From the NCBI GenBank assembly GCA_963556145.1, contig OY744469.1:620001-684000 (forward strand): a stretch of DNA of 64,000 nt, in the 5' to 3' direction. Both the position numbers and the translations under genes were made by a program. Below the pieces are notes generated by a model. The model worked only from the letters and a program-made list of their open reading frames with translations. It ran no database searches and was not told the origin of the DNA. How positions within the stretch are numbered: position 1 is the first letter of the stretch; the number at the start of each line of letters is the position of its first letter. This document shows, in pieces, positions 1 through 10,062 of the stretch. This DNA is from Hygrocybe punicea (lineage: Eukaryota > Basidiomycota > Agaricomycetes > Agaricales > Hygrophoraceae).

Positions 1-415
1 TCAGGACTTTCAACATTTAGTCGGGATCTAAAGTTATTTCTAAAGTTAGCAGCAAAATATAATCTTTGGATTTACATTTAGGCCAAATCTAAATATGGAA
101 TTTAAGTCATGAATAAATAAATGTCTAAATTAATTCTTTTCTCTTGCCTTTAGATTAGTCCTGCAATCAAAATAATCATCAGTGCTAAAGTGTGGAGGGA
201 AAGTATAATTTAGATTTGAGTTTACTCAGGTTTGCTAGTCCAAATTCAGGCATCACTTGAAGACAAACCGAAAGTTATAATTTTGATAGAATTAAAACAT
301 TTAATTTATTGGATATCAAAATGTACCATTTTGGTAGTTATCAAAAGTTAAGATTCCGTCAGAACTAAAGCGATTGTACACTCCCATTGCCCACTCATTG
401 CCCACTCATCGCCAA
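1..415 (+). repeat. Left terminal inverted repeat
   Basis: AT-rich arm, imperfectly complementary to 4735-5206 along its whole length, with small indels and scattered substitutions. It passes into CCCACTCATCGCC repeats at its inner edge. Confidence 0.75.
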
Positions 416-1029
416 CCCATCACCACTCGCTGCACGTGCATGTTAGGATAAGACGATGTCATCGTCTTCGACGCACGACGACAACAACTACGAAGACAAG
501 AAAAACAACGATACTGACAACAACGACATCAACAGTGATCACCAGCGAGGCCCGGAGGAGTGGTGAGGATGACGACGCAGACAAGGACAATGAGGATGAC
601 AAAGACGGCAGTATCGGCGGCACAACCACTCCTATCGCAGCCGGATGACGGCGACAACCTCCATTGCTAACAGGCAGCAGCAAGGCAACGACGAGGACAA
701 TGGCGGTGGAACGGGGGTGTTGGGTATCGGGCACGCTCATCGCCCAGCCATCGCCGACCACACCTCCCACTCATCGCCCCAGCCATGATCAATCCAACGG
801 TGGCAATGATAATGAAGGCCCAATGGTCCACGACTACAACCACGACCACTACAAACACGACCACGACCGCTGCCGTCGAATATGATGGCAGCAATATGGG
901 GACGATGGCAGGGGCATTCACCCACCACCCTCACGACTTCCTCAACCACCAATACCACCACCACGAACGATGAAGATGACGACGACAGCAACAGCCCCAC
1001 GGAATGGCGACAAGATCGCCACCACCATC

Positions 1030-1794
1030 TCTGCAGCCCATCCCATCACCCGCGCCCATCGCCCGCTCCCATCGCCCTCACATCCACCCTGTCTCCCCAC
1101 CCACGCCATCTCCCTCGTCCACGCCACATCACCTGCCTACGCCTGCCCTCGCCATCTCACCTGCCCAATGCCATCTCCCTTTCCCTCGTCGCCCCCATCT
1201 CCCCCACCCTCATCGCCTATGCCACCTCCCTCGCCCTCATCGCCTACGCCATCTCCCCAGCCTCCCATCCCATCGTGCCCACTCCATCTCCCCCTGCCCA
1301 CGCCATCTCCCATCCCCACTCTCCCATCCCGTCATCTCCCTCGCCCACACCCCACGCCATCTCCCTCGTCCACGCCACATCACCTGACGCCTGCCCACGC
1401 CATCTCACCTGCCCAATGCCATCTCCCTCGCCCACACCCCACGCCATCTCCCTCACCCTCGTCGCCCACGCCACCTCCCTCACCCTCATCGCTTACGCCA
1501 TCGGCCTCCCATCCCATCGTGCCCATGCCATCTCCCTTCCCACTCTCCCATGCCATCATCTCCGTCTCCCTCACCTACACCCCACGCCATCTCCCTCACC
1601 CTCGTCGCCCACGCCATCACCCACGCCATCTCCCTGCACTCCCATCCCATCGTGCCCCCGCCATCTCCCCCTGCCACCATCTCCCTTGCCACACCTCTCC
1701 GCCTCCCATCCCATCATGCCCCCACCATCTCCCCCTGCCCACGCCATCTTCCTCACCCACCCCTATTGCCCACCATCCCCCTACCTCTGTCATC
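1030..1794 (+). repeat. CCATCTCCC-TCGCCCACGC minisatellite
   Basis: Irregular units of about 20-60 bp, built from CCATCTCCC, CTCGCCCACGCC and CCCATCGTGCCC, fill this stretch. All frames stay open for long distances because the repeat lacks stops, so the long proline- and histidine-rich ORFs here are not evidence of genes by themselves. One plus-strand frame (1550-1825) runs into the palindrome at 1795-1848 and stops at its dyad. Confidence 0.75.
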
Positions 1795-1848
1795 ACCTCA
1801 CGAACCCCACCACCACGTCAATTGACGTTGGAGCTGGGCTCGTGAGGT
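1795..1848. repeat. 54-bp CAATTG-centred palindrome, copy 1
   Basis: ACCTCACGAACC...ACGTCAA faces TTGACGT...GGCTCGTGAGGT, with 27 nt per arm. The plus frame ends PHEPHHHVN and then TGA exactly at the dyad. It belongs to the palindrome family seen eleven times in the window. Confidence 0.85.
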
Positions 1849-1903
1849 CATGATTGGGTCCATTGGGAGATGGGTAGACAATGGATGGACAATGGGTGGA
1901 CGA

Positions 1904-2143
1904 TGTGGTGAACGCAGCCTGGGTAGGCGCGGATTCGGGGTGTGAGTCCGTTGTCAGTGGGATAGAAACCCAAAAACTCAACTTGTTTGTAACTATGTAC
2001 ACAAGCCACTATATAGGTACTGTATAGTATCTATAAATGGACTGTGGTGAAGAAATGGTGAAGTGGGATTGTAAAGAAGATAAGGTAAACTGTAACAATG
2101 GAAAATAAGAGAATACACACACAGAGAGATTGATATCTCTACA
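1904..2143 (-). repeat. LTR (3' LTR in element orientation)
   Basis: Begins TGTGGTGAACGCAGCC and ends AGAGAT-TGAT-ATCTCTACA on the plus strand. It is nearly identical to 4292-4533 except for clustered changes near the start and a flipped 4-nt hairpin loop at the end. Confidence 0.85.
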
Positions 2144-2290
2144 TCCACTAGGGACACAAACAGAGACTGTCCTCAGTCTCACACAAGGCAAGGAATGAAG
2201 GAACAGATGGAAAAAAAAAAGTGAGGAGGGAAGGGACAATACTGAAAACAAAACAAACAAAACAAAAACAAAAACAAAAATCCAATCAAC

Positions 2291-4114
2291 TCAACACGAA
2301 TCTTCCAACACAAAGTCTTCCAACTTCTCCAACCGATCCACCAACTTTACCAACTTTTGCTCCAGAACCTTGAGGGCCTTAAGGGATAACAATGCTGACT
2401 CGAGCGCAAGCAATGTCGCAGCAGGTATGTCGTCAGTGGCAAACGTGGACGTTGGTAGTGTGCCCGACAAGGGTGTAGTGGGTACAAAGTCATGGAGCGG
2501 CAGTGCATGGGCATAGCAGGACGGGGTCGAGTGCAGGGTCATGGTATGGGCTACTGAATGGGCCTGCGAGGCTCCATGGGGTGGATCGTGGGCATGCAGG
2601 GTTGACTGGGGTAGCGGGTGACATGGTGTGTTGGGGGCATCGAAGAGGGACAGGGCCGGACTCGTTTGGGACGGGAGGGGGCTGTACAGAGGTGTGGGGG
2701 CGTGAACATGGGCGTAGGGGCTAGTCCGTGGGTCCATTGGGGGCTCGAACATGGCGGGGGTGGCTTGTACGGCGTCACGGAGGGTGATATGGGGGTCCTG
2801 GCGGTGGTACGCGGCTGCCGGGGGTCGAAACAAGAGTGGAACGGGGGCGGATGTGGTGGAATTGGTCAAAAACAAGGTATGTTTGGGGCTGGCGCGGGTT
2901 TCTGGGGACGGCGGGGGCTCAGACGGCGGGGGCGTGTCACGGATGGCCTCTGGGGACGACGGCGAGGGCGGAGACGTGGACGGCTGGCGACACAAGGGTG
3001 AAACGAGGGCGGATACGCTGGGACAGGTCAAAAATGGCGTCCGTTGAGTGTCGGCACGGTTTTCTGGAGACGGCGCGGGGACAGACGGCGGGGGCGTGTA
3101 ACGGTTCGCCTCTAGGGACGACGTCGAGGCCGTGGACGCGAACGCGGGGCAAAACAGGGGTGAAACGGAGGCAGACGCGCCGGGACGCGTGGAAATCGGC
3201 CTTGGGCACGCGCGGAGGCGTTTTCCTGGGGATGGTGCGCGTTCAAACGACGGGTGTATGTCGTGGCTTGCATCCGGGGACGACGGAGAGGGCGTAGACG
3301 CTGACGGCAGGCGAAATGGGAGTGGAATGGGGGCAGAAACGGGGGCCGATGTTGAAAACGGCGTCTGCGGGGCGCTAGCGCGGATTCCTGGGGACGACAC
3401 GGGCTCAAACGGTGGGGGCATGTCACGGCTGGCCTCTTTGGACGACGGCGAGGGCGTAGACGGTGACGGCGGGCGAAACGAGGGCGAAACGGAGGTGGTT
3501 GTGTCGATACACGTGTTTTCGACGCATTGGGGCGCGTGGGCGGGTCGTCCTGAGGCTGGCGAGGGCGCAGACGGTAGGGGTGCATCACGGTTCGTCTCTG
3601 GGGATGACAGCGTGTCCGTAGGTGCAAACGGGGTTCCATTTGAGCCGGAGACGAGGGGGGACGCGTCGATACGCGTGTTATCGTTGCGTTGGCGCGCGCG
3701 GACGCGTTGTCCTGCACGGGAACCGCGGAAACGGCGAGGAGGGGCGTACCTGGGACTGCACATGCAACAGCCGTTGCAATGCGCGCGCTTTCCTTCGACT
3801 ACCGGGTCTCCATTACTCGTTTCCTGCGCGAGACGCGCTCCATGTTGGACGGGTTCATTGCGGCCGTTCTGGGGCTTTCCAGGTGCGGTTTTTCGAGCAG
3901 GATCTGTGGGGGGTCGTCTTCCGAGTCCGTTGGTGGTGTTTAAACGCGTGTGGGGGGCAGGACTAGTGTAAATAAATGGAAATGCGAAGGGGTGGGCATG
4001 TTGAACACCGTGTGACGTGGCCGTGACGCTGTGACAAAAAGGCCAAAAGGCCGAGTGCTGCAGCCCTGGAGGCGCGACTGGTACGAAATAACCATACGGA
4101 GGTGTCGAAAACAT
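2291..4114 (-). CDS. Proline/serine-rich repeat protein of the LTR element, C-terminal coiled coil
   Basis: Intact 607-aa ORF with an ATG start, the only long ORF between the two LTRs and in the same orientation as the primer site. Residues ~190-430 hold about five imperfect repeats of roughly 55 aa, recognisable by SPSSPEASRD-type and PPPSEPAPSPE-type segments. The last ~45 residues are charged and leucine-rich (LKALKVLEQKLVKLVDRLEK) and look like a coiled coil. A Cys-rich patch (CNGCCMCSP) lies near residue 115. There is no capsid domain that I recognise and no enzyme motif. It could be a diverged Gag-like structural protein or captured sequence. The GC-rich 165-bp repeats keep other frames open too (3132-3971 plus), but this frame has the clear start and orientation. 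Confidence 0.55.
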   Translation of the reverse strand: MFSTPPYGYFVPVAPPGLQHSAFWPFCHSVTATSHGVQHAHPFAFPFIYTSPAPHTRLNTTNGLGRRPPTDPARKTAPGKPQNGRNEPVQHGARLAQETSNGDPVVEGKRAHCNGCCMCSPRYAPPRRFRGSRAGQRVRARQRNDNTRIDASPLVSGSNGTPFAPTDTLSSPETNRDAPLPSAPSPASGRPAHAPQCVENTCIDTTTSVSPSFRPPSPSTPSPSSKEASRDMPPPFEPVSSPGIRASAPQTPFSTSAPVSAPIPLPFRLPSASTPSPSSPDASHDIHPSFERAPSPGKRLRACPRPISTRPGASASVSPLFCPAFASTASTSSLEANRYTPPPSVPAPSPENRADTQRTPFLTCPSVSALVSPLCRQPSTSPPSPSSPEAIRDTPPPSEPPPSPETRASPKHTLFLTNSTTSAPVPLLFRPPAAAYHRQDPHITLRDAVQATPAMFEPPMDPRTSPYAHVHAPTPLYSPLPSQTSPALSLFDAPNTPCHPLPQSTLHAHDPPHGASQAHSVAHTMTLHSTPSCYAHALPLHDFVPTTPLSGTLPTSTFATDDIPAATLLALESALLSLKALKVLEQKLVKLVDRLEKLEDFVLEDSC

Positions 4115-4272
4115 CAGAAATGGGCCTTAAGAGCTGGTGGGAGACTGGAGGTGCTTGAAATGCTGCCGAATAAGGGGCGCTGTTGACTATGGGGCACTGT
4201 TGCTGCCAGAAAGAGGGAAAGGTGCCAAAATGGCAAAGTCAAAGAGAGATAAGTGAAGAAGAGCTTGACAGT

Positions 4273-4289
4273 CCTCGCGGTGGGCTCCA
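4273..4289 (-). promoter_or_regulatory. Primer binding site
   Basis: The minus strand reads TGGAGCCCACCGCGAGG, 2 nt inside the LTR. The Gypsy element has TGGAGCCCACCGTGAGG at 51754-51770, also 2 nt inside its LTR. A site starting TGG right after an LTR is the normal tRNA-CCA complementary primer site. I did not identify the tRNA. Confidence 0.6.
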
Positions 4290-4291
4290 GA

Positions 4292-4533
4292 TGTGGTGAA
4301 CGCAGCCTGGGTAGGCGCGGATTCGGGGTGTGCGAGATCGTTGTCACTGGGGTCAAAACCCAAAAACTCAACTTGTTTGTAACTATGTACACAAGCCACT
4401 ATATAGGTACTGTATAGTATCTATAAATGGACTGTGGTGAAGAAATGGTGAAGTGGGATTGTAAAGAAGATAAGGTAAACTGTAACAATGGAAAATAAGA
4501 GAATACACACACAGAGAGATATCAATCTCTACA
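4292..4533 (-). repeat. LTR (5' LTR in element orientation)
   Basis: Begins TGTGGTGAACGCAGCC and ends AGAGAT-ATCA-ATCTCTACA on the plus strand. On the minus strand it includes a TATA-like ACCTATATAGTGG stretch that could serve as promoter. Confidence 0.85.
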
Positions 4534-4734
4534 ACGATGGTGGGCTGCGTCCCATGCCGTCATACCCATCTCCTTGCCTATGCCATCTCCCTCACCTACA
4601 CCTCCCTGCCTCTGCCCCCTGCTGCCAATTAATGTCGGTGAATAGTGGGACACCCTCAAAGCCCATGGCACAATGACGATGGCACCAGCTGCACAGCAGT
4701 GTGATGGCTGGGTGGCGGGCGGGCGATGGGTGGG

Positions 4735-5206
4735 TGACGAGTGGGCGACGGGTGGGCGACGAGTGGGCGACGGGCGGGCAATGGCGCGGGCAATAGCTTT
4801 AGATCTGATGGTAACTTGAATTTAAATAGCTGCCGGAATCTTATATTTTGACAACTATTAAAATTATTATTTTAATCCTACCAAAAGTTTTAATTCTGGT
4901 TTGCCTTTAAGTGATGCCTAAATTGGGACTAGAAATTTTGAGTAAACTTGAAACTATATTATGCTTTCCCCTTACAATTTAGATCTGATAATTATTTTGA
5001 TTGCAAGAATAACCTAAAGATGTAAATAAATAAATGATTTAGATGTATATTTATTCATGACTTAAATTTAATATTTAGGCTAGGCCTAAATGTAAATCTA
5101 AAGATTATATTTTTCTGCTAACTTTAGAAATCACTTTAGATCCTGCCGTCACAGCTTGTAACACTTTGAACGCCTCGACACCCGAACTAAAAGTTGGAAC
5201 TCCTGA
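4735..5206 (-). repeat. Right terminal inverted repeat
   Basis: Reverse complement of the left arm. Read from 5206 downward it starts TCAGGAGTTCC, contains the same GTTAGCAG and AATCATTTATTTATT landmarks, and ends in GTCGCCCACTCGTCGCCCAC repeats. Arm divergence suggests an old insertion. Confidence 0.75.
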
Positions 5207-5299
5207 TGTGTCAGCTGTGATGTTATTAGAATCAGGAACAGATATGGTATTATTATTTAAGGTATTGACCATTACCTAATTTGGTTACAGTTGCCAAAT

Positions 5300-8200
5300 A
5301 TGGAAGCGGCTTCCAAAATGTTCTTGCCGACATAATGGCTCTTTGACCATTGAAGCCTATGCCAATCTCCACCAAGTAAGCATCCCCCTTTCTTGTCTTA
5401 TCCCTCTCATCCCCCACGGCAGATAGCTGCTCGTCCTCACCCCTTCAATTCGCACGCCAACGACCATGTTCGGTCCTTCATCCTCTCACGTCTACGCCGA
5501 CTCGCTACTGGTCATCCGCACGTCCACATCGCCGATGATAGGGTCTCTAACGCTTCCTGGGCTACTTCAGGCCAACACGGCGTTTATTTCGAGGGCACAA
5601 ATGTTCTAGTCAAGATTGACGGCTCCGACCCGAACTATTTGAACCGCGGTGGTGTGCTGTTCTCTGCCCATTACGACTCCGTGTCAACAGCTCCTGGTGC
5701 AACGGATGATGGTATGGGCGTGGCGGTGTTAATTGATGTGGTCAAGTACCTCACCACGGCACGATCAAAGAGAACCGCCGTTTTCAACATCAATAATGGT
5801 GAAGAGGATGGGCTTCATGGAGCACACGCGTGGGTCAACCAGTTCTTACAGGGTTACCGTGTTATGATATCCCATTGTGTAAACGACAGGTTCCTGGAAC
5901 ATCCTTGGTCCAACATAACCGATAAATTCCTCAATCTCGAAGGTGCCGCAGCTGGAGGGTAAGCTTATCCCAACCCCTTTAGATATCTCAGAGTTCATCG
6001 TTTCCTCCAGTCGACCTCTGCTCTTTTGAGCGACTTCAACTGCTGCCCTACGTTCATTCCAGAACAAAAATGTCCTGCACCCGCACGGGAACGTCCTAGC
6101 CGCAGATGCATTCGCACGTGGCCTCGTTCGGTCTGGAACTGACTACTCAGTCTATGTCAAAGGCCTCGGCACAGGAATGGATGGTCTGGACTTAGCCTTC
6201 TACAAGGGTAGGACCAAGTATCACACCAAATACGACTCCGTTCCAGGAACCGAGGGAGGGAAGAAAGCATTGTGGGCCATGATGGAGGCTGCCAGGGGTG
6301 CGGGAGATGCTTTGCTGAATGATGACAACACCAGTAGGGACTGGCGAGAGCCAGGGAACGCGGTATACTTTGATCGTGAGCTCATCATTTCGCCACATAG
6401 GCCACATTACTCACTGATACTTGTTCCTCTATAGTTTTTGGAAGGACACTCATTGTATTTCCGCTCCGAGGCCTTCTCGCCTTCAATATAGCCCTAGCTG
6501 TGTTCGGTCCCTTGATAACCATTTTACTGGTTGCTATCCAGTCGCTGATAGTGTACAATCGTCGTCATCGTCAAAATGGTGATGCTGACCATGACCGTTC
6601 GCGTGGTTGGAGGTGGGAACTACTGAAAAATTGGCTCACGGACTTGAATTGGCTCAAGACTGTCTGGAGGTGGGCCAAGTTTTGGCTAACCCTAGTCTTA
6701 ACCGTGGGACTTCAGATCTTACTCATTTTCGGCTACATTAACCTAAACCCTTTCGTGAGCCATCATTTCGCGCCAAAATGCAACAGTTATTAACACACGA
6801 CTCATTGCCTGCAGATCGTATACTCTCAGCCGGTGTTGGTGCTCATATCGAGCCTCACCCTTGCCTACCTCTCTACAGTGCTCACCCTGCGTCTCCCCAT
6901 CGGGATACGCGGACCCCAATTGGCAGAACGGCAGAAGCTCACAGTGCTGCTGCAGACCTACGTCCTTACCTGGCTGTTCCTGCTTGCGTCGACAATTGCC
7001 GTGGGTGAACTGCGCGTGGGTGGAGTGTACTTTATCAGTGCTTGGAACGCTGTGGCACTACTTGGCAGCGTGCTCGGGTGCGTAGAGGTTATGTTGAGAG
7101 CGCAGGCTACGGAAGTAGAGCGGGTGGTGCGGTTCACAGCGCCAGACGAGAGTGAAGAAGGTCCTGGGCCACTTGAAGAGGTGGTCGAGGAGGAGCCGAC
7201 CGAGCAAACACCACTCATCCAACGGCAGCGCTTGCGTCCATCGTTGAAGAGCGATGAGGGCGGTGCAATTGGGTGGTGGATATTGCAGGTGGCGGTGATG
7301 GTGCCGGTGCCTGTGATCTTGGTTCTGCATATCACTGTCCTGTTGTTGGCCAGTTTGTCGCAGACATTTGCAGATGGGAGTAGTCCCGTTATCGGTGCGT
7401 TTCCCTTACTCGTACTTCTCCATTTATTCTCTCTGAAACAAGGGATGCTGTCACAATACAGTTTATGGCGCCATTTCATTACTGTCCGTATTCATAAGTC
7501 CTCCCACTTGCCCCCTTCAGCTTCAAGTTGCACCGCTACGTGACGTACATTGTCGTGGTATGTTTCATCGCCACAACCGCATACACCTGGCTGGCGTTCC
7601 CCTTCTCCCAGGATGCCCCCCTGAAAGTCTTCTTCCAACAAAAGGTCGCGCTTGACCTCGACCCGGCCCTGACGGTACGACCCGTAACTCGGACATCGCT
7701 GCCGGGTGTCAAGGAATACTTGGAGCATACTGTGATCCCGCACTTCCCGTCGTCGTGGGGGAGTGATGTGTGTGCGGAAGCGCGCCGCCCGGGGTTGTAT
7801 ACGTGCGAGTGGGAGAGTGGGTTGGTCCCGGAGCCGGGGTACGCGGGATTCGGTGTCGGTGTCGGTGTCGGTGCAGGTGCGGGAAACGTGAGCGGGAGCG
7901 CGAGGTCGTGGTTGCACGTGCGGACCGAGCGCCTCAGGCCCACTGCAGCGCGCATTGAGGTTGGTGGCGTGAATACGCGGGCATGCAGGGTGTATTTTGA
8001 TAACAGGGCTATCTCGGGGTTCCATGTGTCTCGAGCTGGCGGTGATGGTGGCGGGAAGATGCAGGCCAGGTATGAGATAGGGAAGGCTGGGCTTCTGGAG
8101 GTGCGGCTGTGGAGCCGGACATGGGACGGAAATTTGTTGTTGATGTGGAGTGGGAGGGAGACACCGGGGGAGGGGGAGGGGAGAGTATGGGTCTGACTGG

Positions 8201-8372
8201 GCGCGTAGCATGCGAGTGGGCAGAGTATGAGAGTGGGCGGGTTGGGGACGAGAGTGGGGAGGGTGGCAAGATCCCGGCGCTGGAGGAGGTGCTAGGATTT
8301 TTGCCGATGTGGCCGGTTGTGACCAAGGCAGATGACGGGCTTGTGGAGGTGTGGCAGGAGTTTGGAGTGTGA
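5300..8372 (+). pseudogene. Vacuolar membrane M28 metallopeptidase (Pff1-type), decayed
   Basis: Spliced exons match the fungal vacuolar membrane protease family: an M28 zinc aminopeptidase domain followed by a multi-span membrane domain and a lumenal tail. Visible exons are about 5300-5375, 5423-5841, 5890-5958, 6011-6375, 6435-6754, 6815-~7400 and 7521-8372, with introns of 47-60 bp. Zinc-site motifs are present: HYDSVSTAPGATDDGMG, NNGEEDGLHGAHAW and YHTKYDSVPGT. Three defects disable it. The N-terminal membrane anchor exon is absent next to the TIR element. An in-frame TGA sits at 6027-6029 where the family usually has an Arg codon. A 1-nt deletion near 8138 moves the C-terminus (CEWAEYES, PALEEVLGFLP) into another frame that stops at 8372. 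The exon 6 to 7 junction is unclear. Confidence 0.8.
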
Positions 8373-8891
8373 AAAAAAAACAGAGACAGAGACTTTGAAA
8401 TAAAATATATAATGTGGAGGCTCGTGTGGCTATAATATTCCTCCTCCAATTTCGATAGCAGAAGAAAGCCTCTATTTTTGGTTCGCTTTCCCTGCACACC
8501 CTTTCCGGCTCTCCCGAGAATCGTGATAGGCGACTACGCAGCCTGAAAAATCTAATGATTACTTTCCCTCGTACCTCCCACGATCCTCCACCCACACCAT
8601 TTTCTGCGCCTTTGGACATGACATATACCGCCCCCCGAGACCCGAATCTCACCTCCCATTTTGCAGCTCATGCTACCAACTTCGTCTCAGCTTCCCACTA
8701 CTATCATCACTCAGTGGAAATTTTTTATCGTTGTAACCTCGTATTGATTTATTTTCTACCTACGGCTTGTTGAATACCATAGCAATGTTTGACTACGAAA
8801 TTCCTGAGCCGACATAGCACTCAACAAGTGAAAGAAGGAAAAGCGAACCTTTGTTGGCAGGGTATTATTTTGGACACAAATCGCCACATCC
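8373..8891. other. Intergenic, nothing recognised
   Basis: Holds an A-rich stretch (8371-8405) just after the peptidase remnant, possibly its 3' end, and then mixed sequence with only short open frames. Confidence 0.5.
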
Positions 8892-9491
8892 CTAAGCTGC
8901 AACCCATTCAAGGTCCATAGCACTCTGGAATTTCTCCACCCACTTATCCTGCAGATTGGCCACAAGGCAGAGGCGTCTCGGGGACAATGTGAGGCTGACA
9001 ATGACAGCGCCCTCCTCACCGAGGCACTCGGCCAGCCGAACGAGGACAGAGGGTGCACTGAGATCCACGTGGAATGGGTGGAAGACAGAGGGGCTTGTCT
9101 CGTCGTCGAGGTTAAGGACGGTGATGTGAGGCTGCGTGATATCCATCATGTCCTTGGTGTCATCGTTCATGGGATGTTGCGGTCGCTCCCGCTTCTGTGC
9201 AGGAGGTCCAGCGGTCTGCATGTCGCCACGCATTGCAGCGTCCGCACGCTCCGCCCAATGATCATTGAATGCTGCGACGACGCAAACATTCTCTGGTGCA
9301 ATGGATAGGCTGATGATCACTGCGTCCTCAGCCTCGAGGAAACGAGCGATTTTGGCGAGGACAGCGGGAGAACTGCTTGCGGGGACAGTTGAACGAAAGA
9401 TGGAAGGTGTGGTGTTCGTCTCGATGTTAACGATGGTAATTTGCGGCTGCGTAACATCGACAACGGAACTGTTGCATTTGATGGGATGCAT
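8892..9491 (-). CDS. Orphan protein made of two tandem copies of a ~75-aa domain
   Basis: A 199-aa ORF. I chose the ATG at 9491 because the upstream open frame has no other ATG. Two halves align without gaps in key places: DVTQPQITIVNIETNTTPSIF with DITQPHITVLNLDDETSPSVF, and EAEDAVIISLSIAPENVCVV with EEGAVIVSLTLSPRRLCLV. The halves are joined by a charged linker (QKRERPQHPMNDDTKDMM). Alternating hydrophobic strands and a helix per repeat suggest a small alpha/beta fold. There is no signal peptide or membrane segment, and I do not recognise the family. It is intronless, unlike most neighbours. Confidence 0.6.
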   Translation of the reverse strand: MHPIKCNSSVVDVTQPQITIVNIETNTTPSIFRSTVPASSSPAVLAKIARFLEAEDAVIISLSIAPENVCVVAAFNDHWAERADAAMRGDMQTAGPPAQKRERPQHPMNDDTKDMMDITQPHITVLNLDDETSPSVFHPFHVDLSAPSVLVRLAECLGEEGAVIVSLTLSPRRLCLVANLQDKWVEKFQSAMDLEWVAA

Positions 9492-10062
9492 ATTTGTGTA
9501 TCGGTTGGTGTTTATTTGGGAACCAACAGGCTGTTTAAAGGGGAGAATCGAGTCACATTGGCGCGAGTGATTGAGCCGAGACGGACAAGAATGATCGGGT
9601 CCGACGATCACGGTTTAGTCCGTATTTCATGAGGGCATGGATTGCAGCGCTGCGCACTCCGCCGAATGCTAATTTGAAATGCAGCCGCCAACACTTGAGA
9701 GGCAGAAGATCACCAGGTTACGTCTCGTCAACCGTCAACCGTCCTCCTAGGATAGCGGTGCCGATAGCCACACTCAATGCGGACTACTGATGAACTATGC
9801 GGGCCCACTTCGGACAAAACAACATTTTCGTGTACTTGGCGTTTGCATTCTCCCTGTAGGATATGACACTGACTCAGTATAAGCACCCACAATCTGCATC
9901 AACTCTCAACAGACCACGGTAAAAGAGTAGTAAAACAAACCGATTTAACAAGCGAAGGACATGATCTGGTACAAACGGACCGCCAAAGAAGACAGGGAAC
10001 TAGAATATATCTTCATCATCGTCATCGAGAAATTGGTCAAAGGCTTCTGAAGCTCCGGAGGC
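9492..10062. other. Intergenic region with a TATA-like site
   Basis: No gene recognised. CAGTATAAGCACC near 9877 resembles a core promoter and precedes a short ATG frame at 9961 (29 codons) that stops before the ORF at 10063. Confidence 0.35.

Larger units (their letters stand above)
1904..4533 (-). mobile_element. Non-autonomous LTR retroelement nested in the TIR element
   Basis: Two direct repeats of 240 and 242 bp (1904-2143, 4292-4533), both TGT...ACA, flank 2.1 kb. The 4-bp flank ACGA occurs on both sides (1900-1903, 4534-4537) and fits a target duplication. Read on the minus strand, a primer-binding-type site lies 2 nt inside the 5' LTR and one long ORF follows. No protease, reverse transcriptase or integrase is present, so movement would depend on proteins supplied from elsewhere. 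Its primer site nearly matches that of the Gypsy element at 51 kb. Confidence 0.8.
1..5206. mobile_element. Large element with ~0.4 kb terminal inverted repeats
   Basis: Positions 1-415 reappear as the reverse complement of 4735-5206. Both start TCAGGA and share the AT-rich core, for example CTAAAGTTAGCAG near 42 and its complement near 5118. Both arms end in the same GTCGCCCACTC-type GC-rich repeat. The interior is minisatellite and low-complexity DNA with no recognisable transposase, so the element looks non-autonomous. It has been invaded by an LTR element at 1904-4533. The left end coincides with the window start, so the true end and the target duplication cannot be seen. It lies directly upstream of the truncated peptidase pseudogene and may have displaced that gene's first exon. 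Confidence 0.75.

Noticed and set aside
882..1853. Long Pro/His/Ser-rich ORFs on the plus strand
   Set aside because: They arise from stop-free minisatellite; three frames are open together and composition changes with the repeat unit. Only the frame ending at the palindrome is noted.
3132..3971. 279-aa plus-strand ORF opposite the LTR-element ORF
   Set aside because: It is antisense to the 607-aa ORF and kept open by GC-rich repeats; orientation of the primer site favours the minus strand.
7492..8652. 386-aa minus-strand ORF
   Set aside because: Overlaps the clear peptidase exon on the other strand; it shows no family features and its serine/proline composition is the complement of the GC-rich exon.
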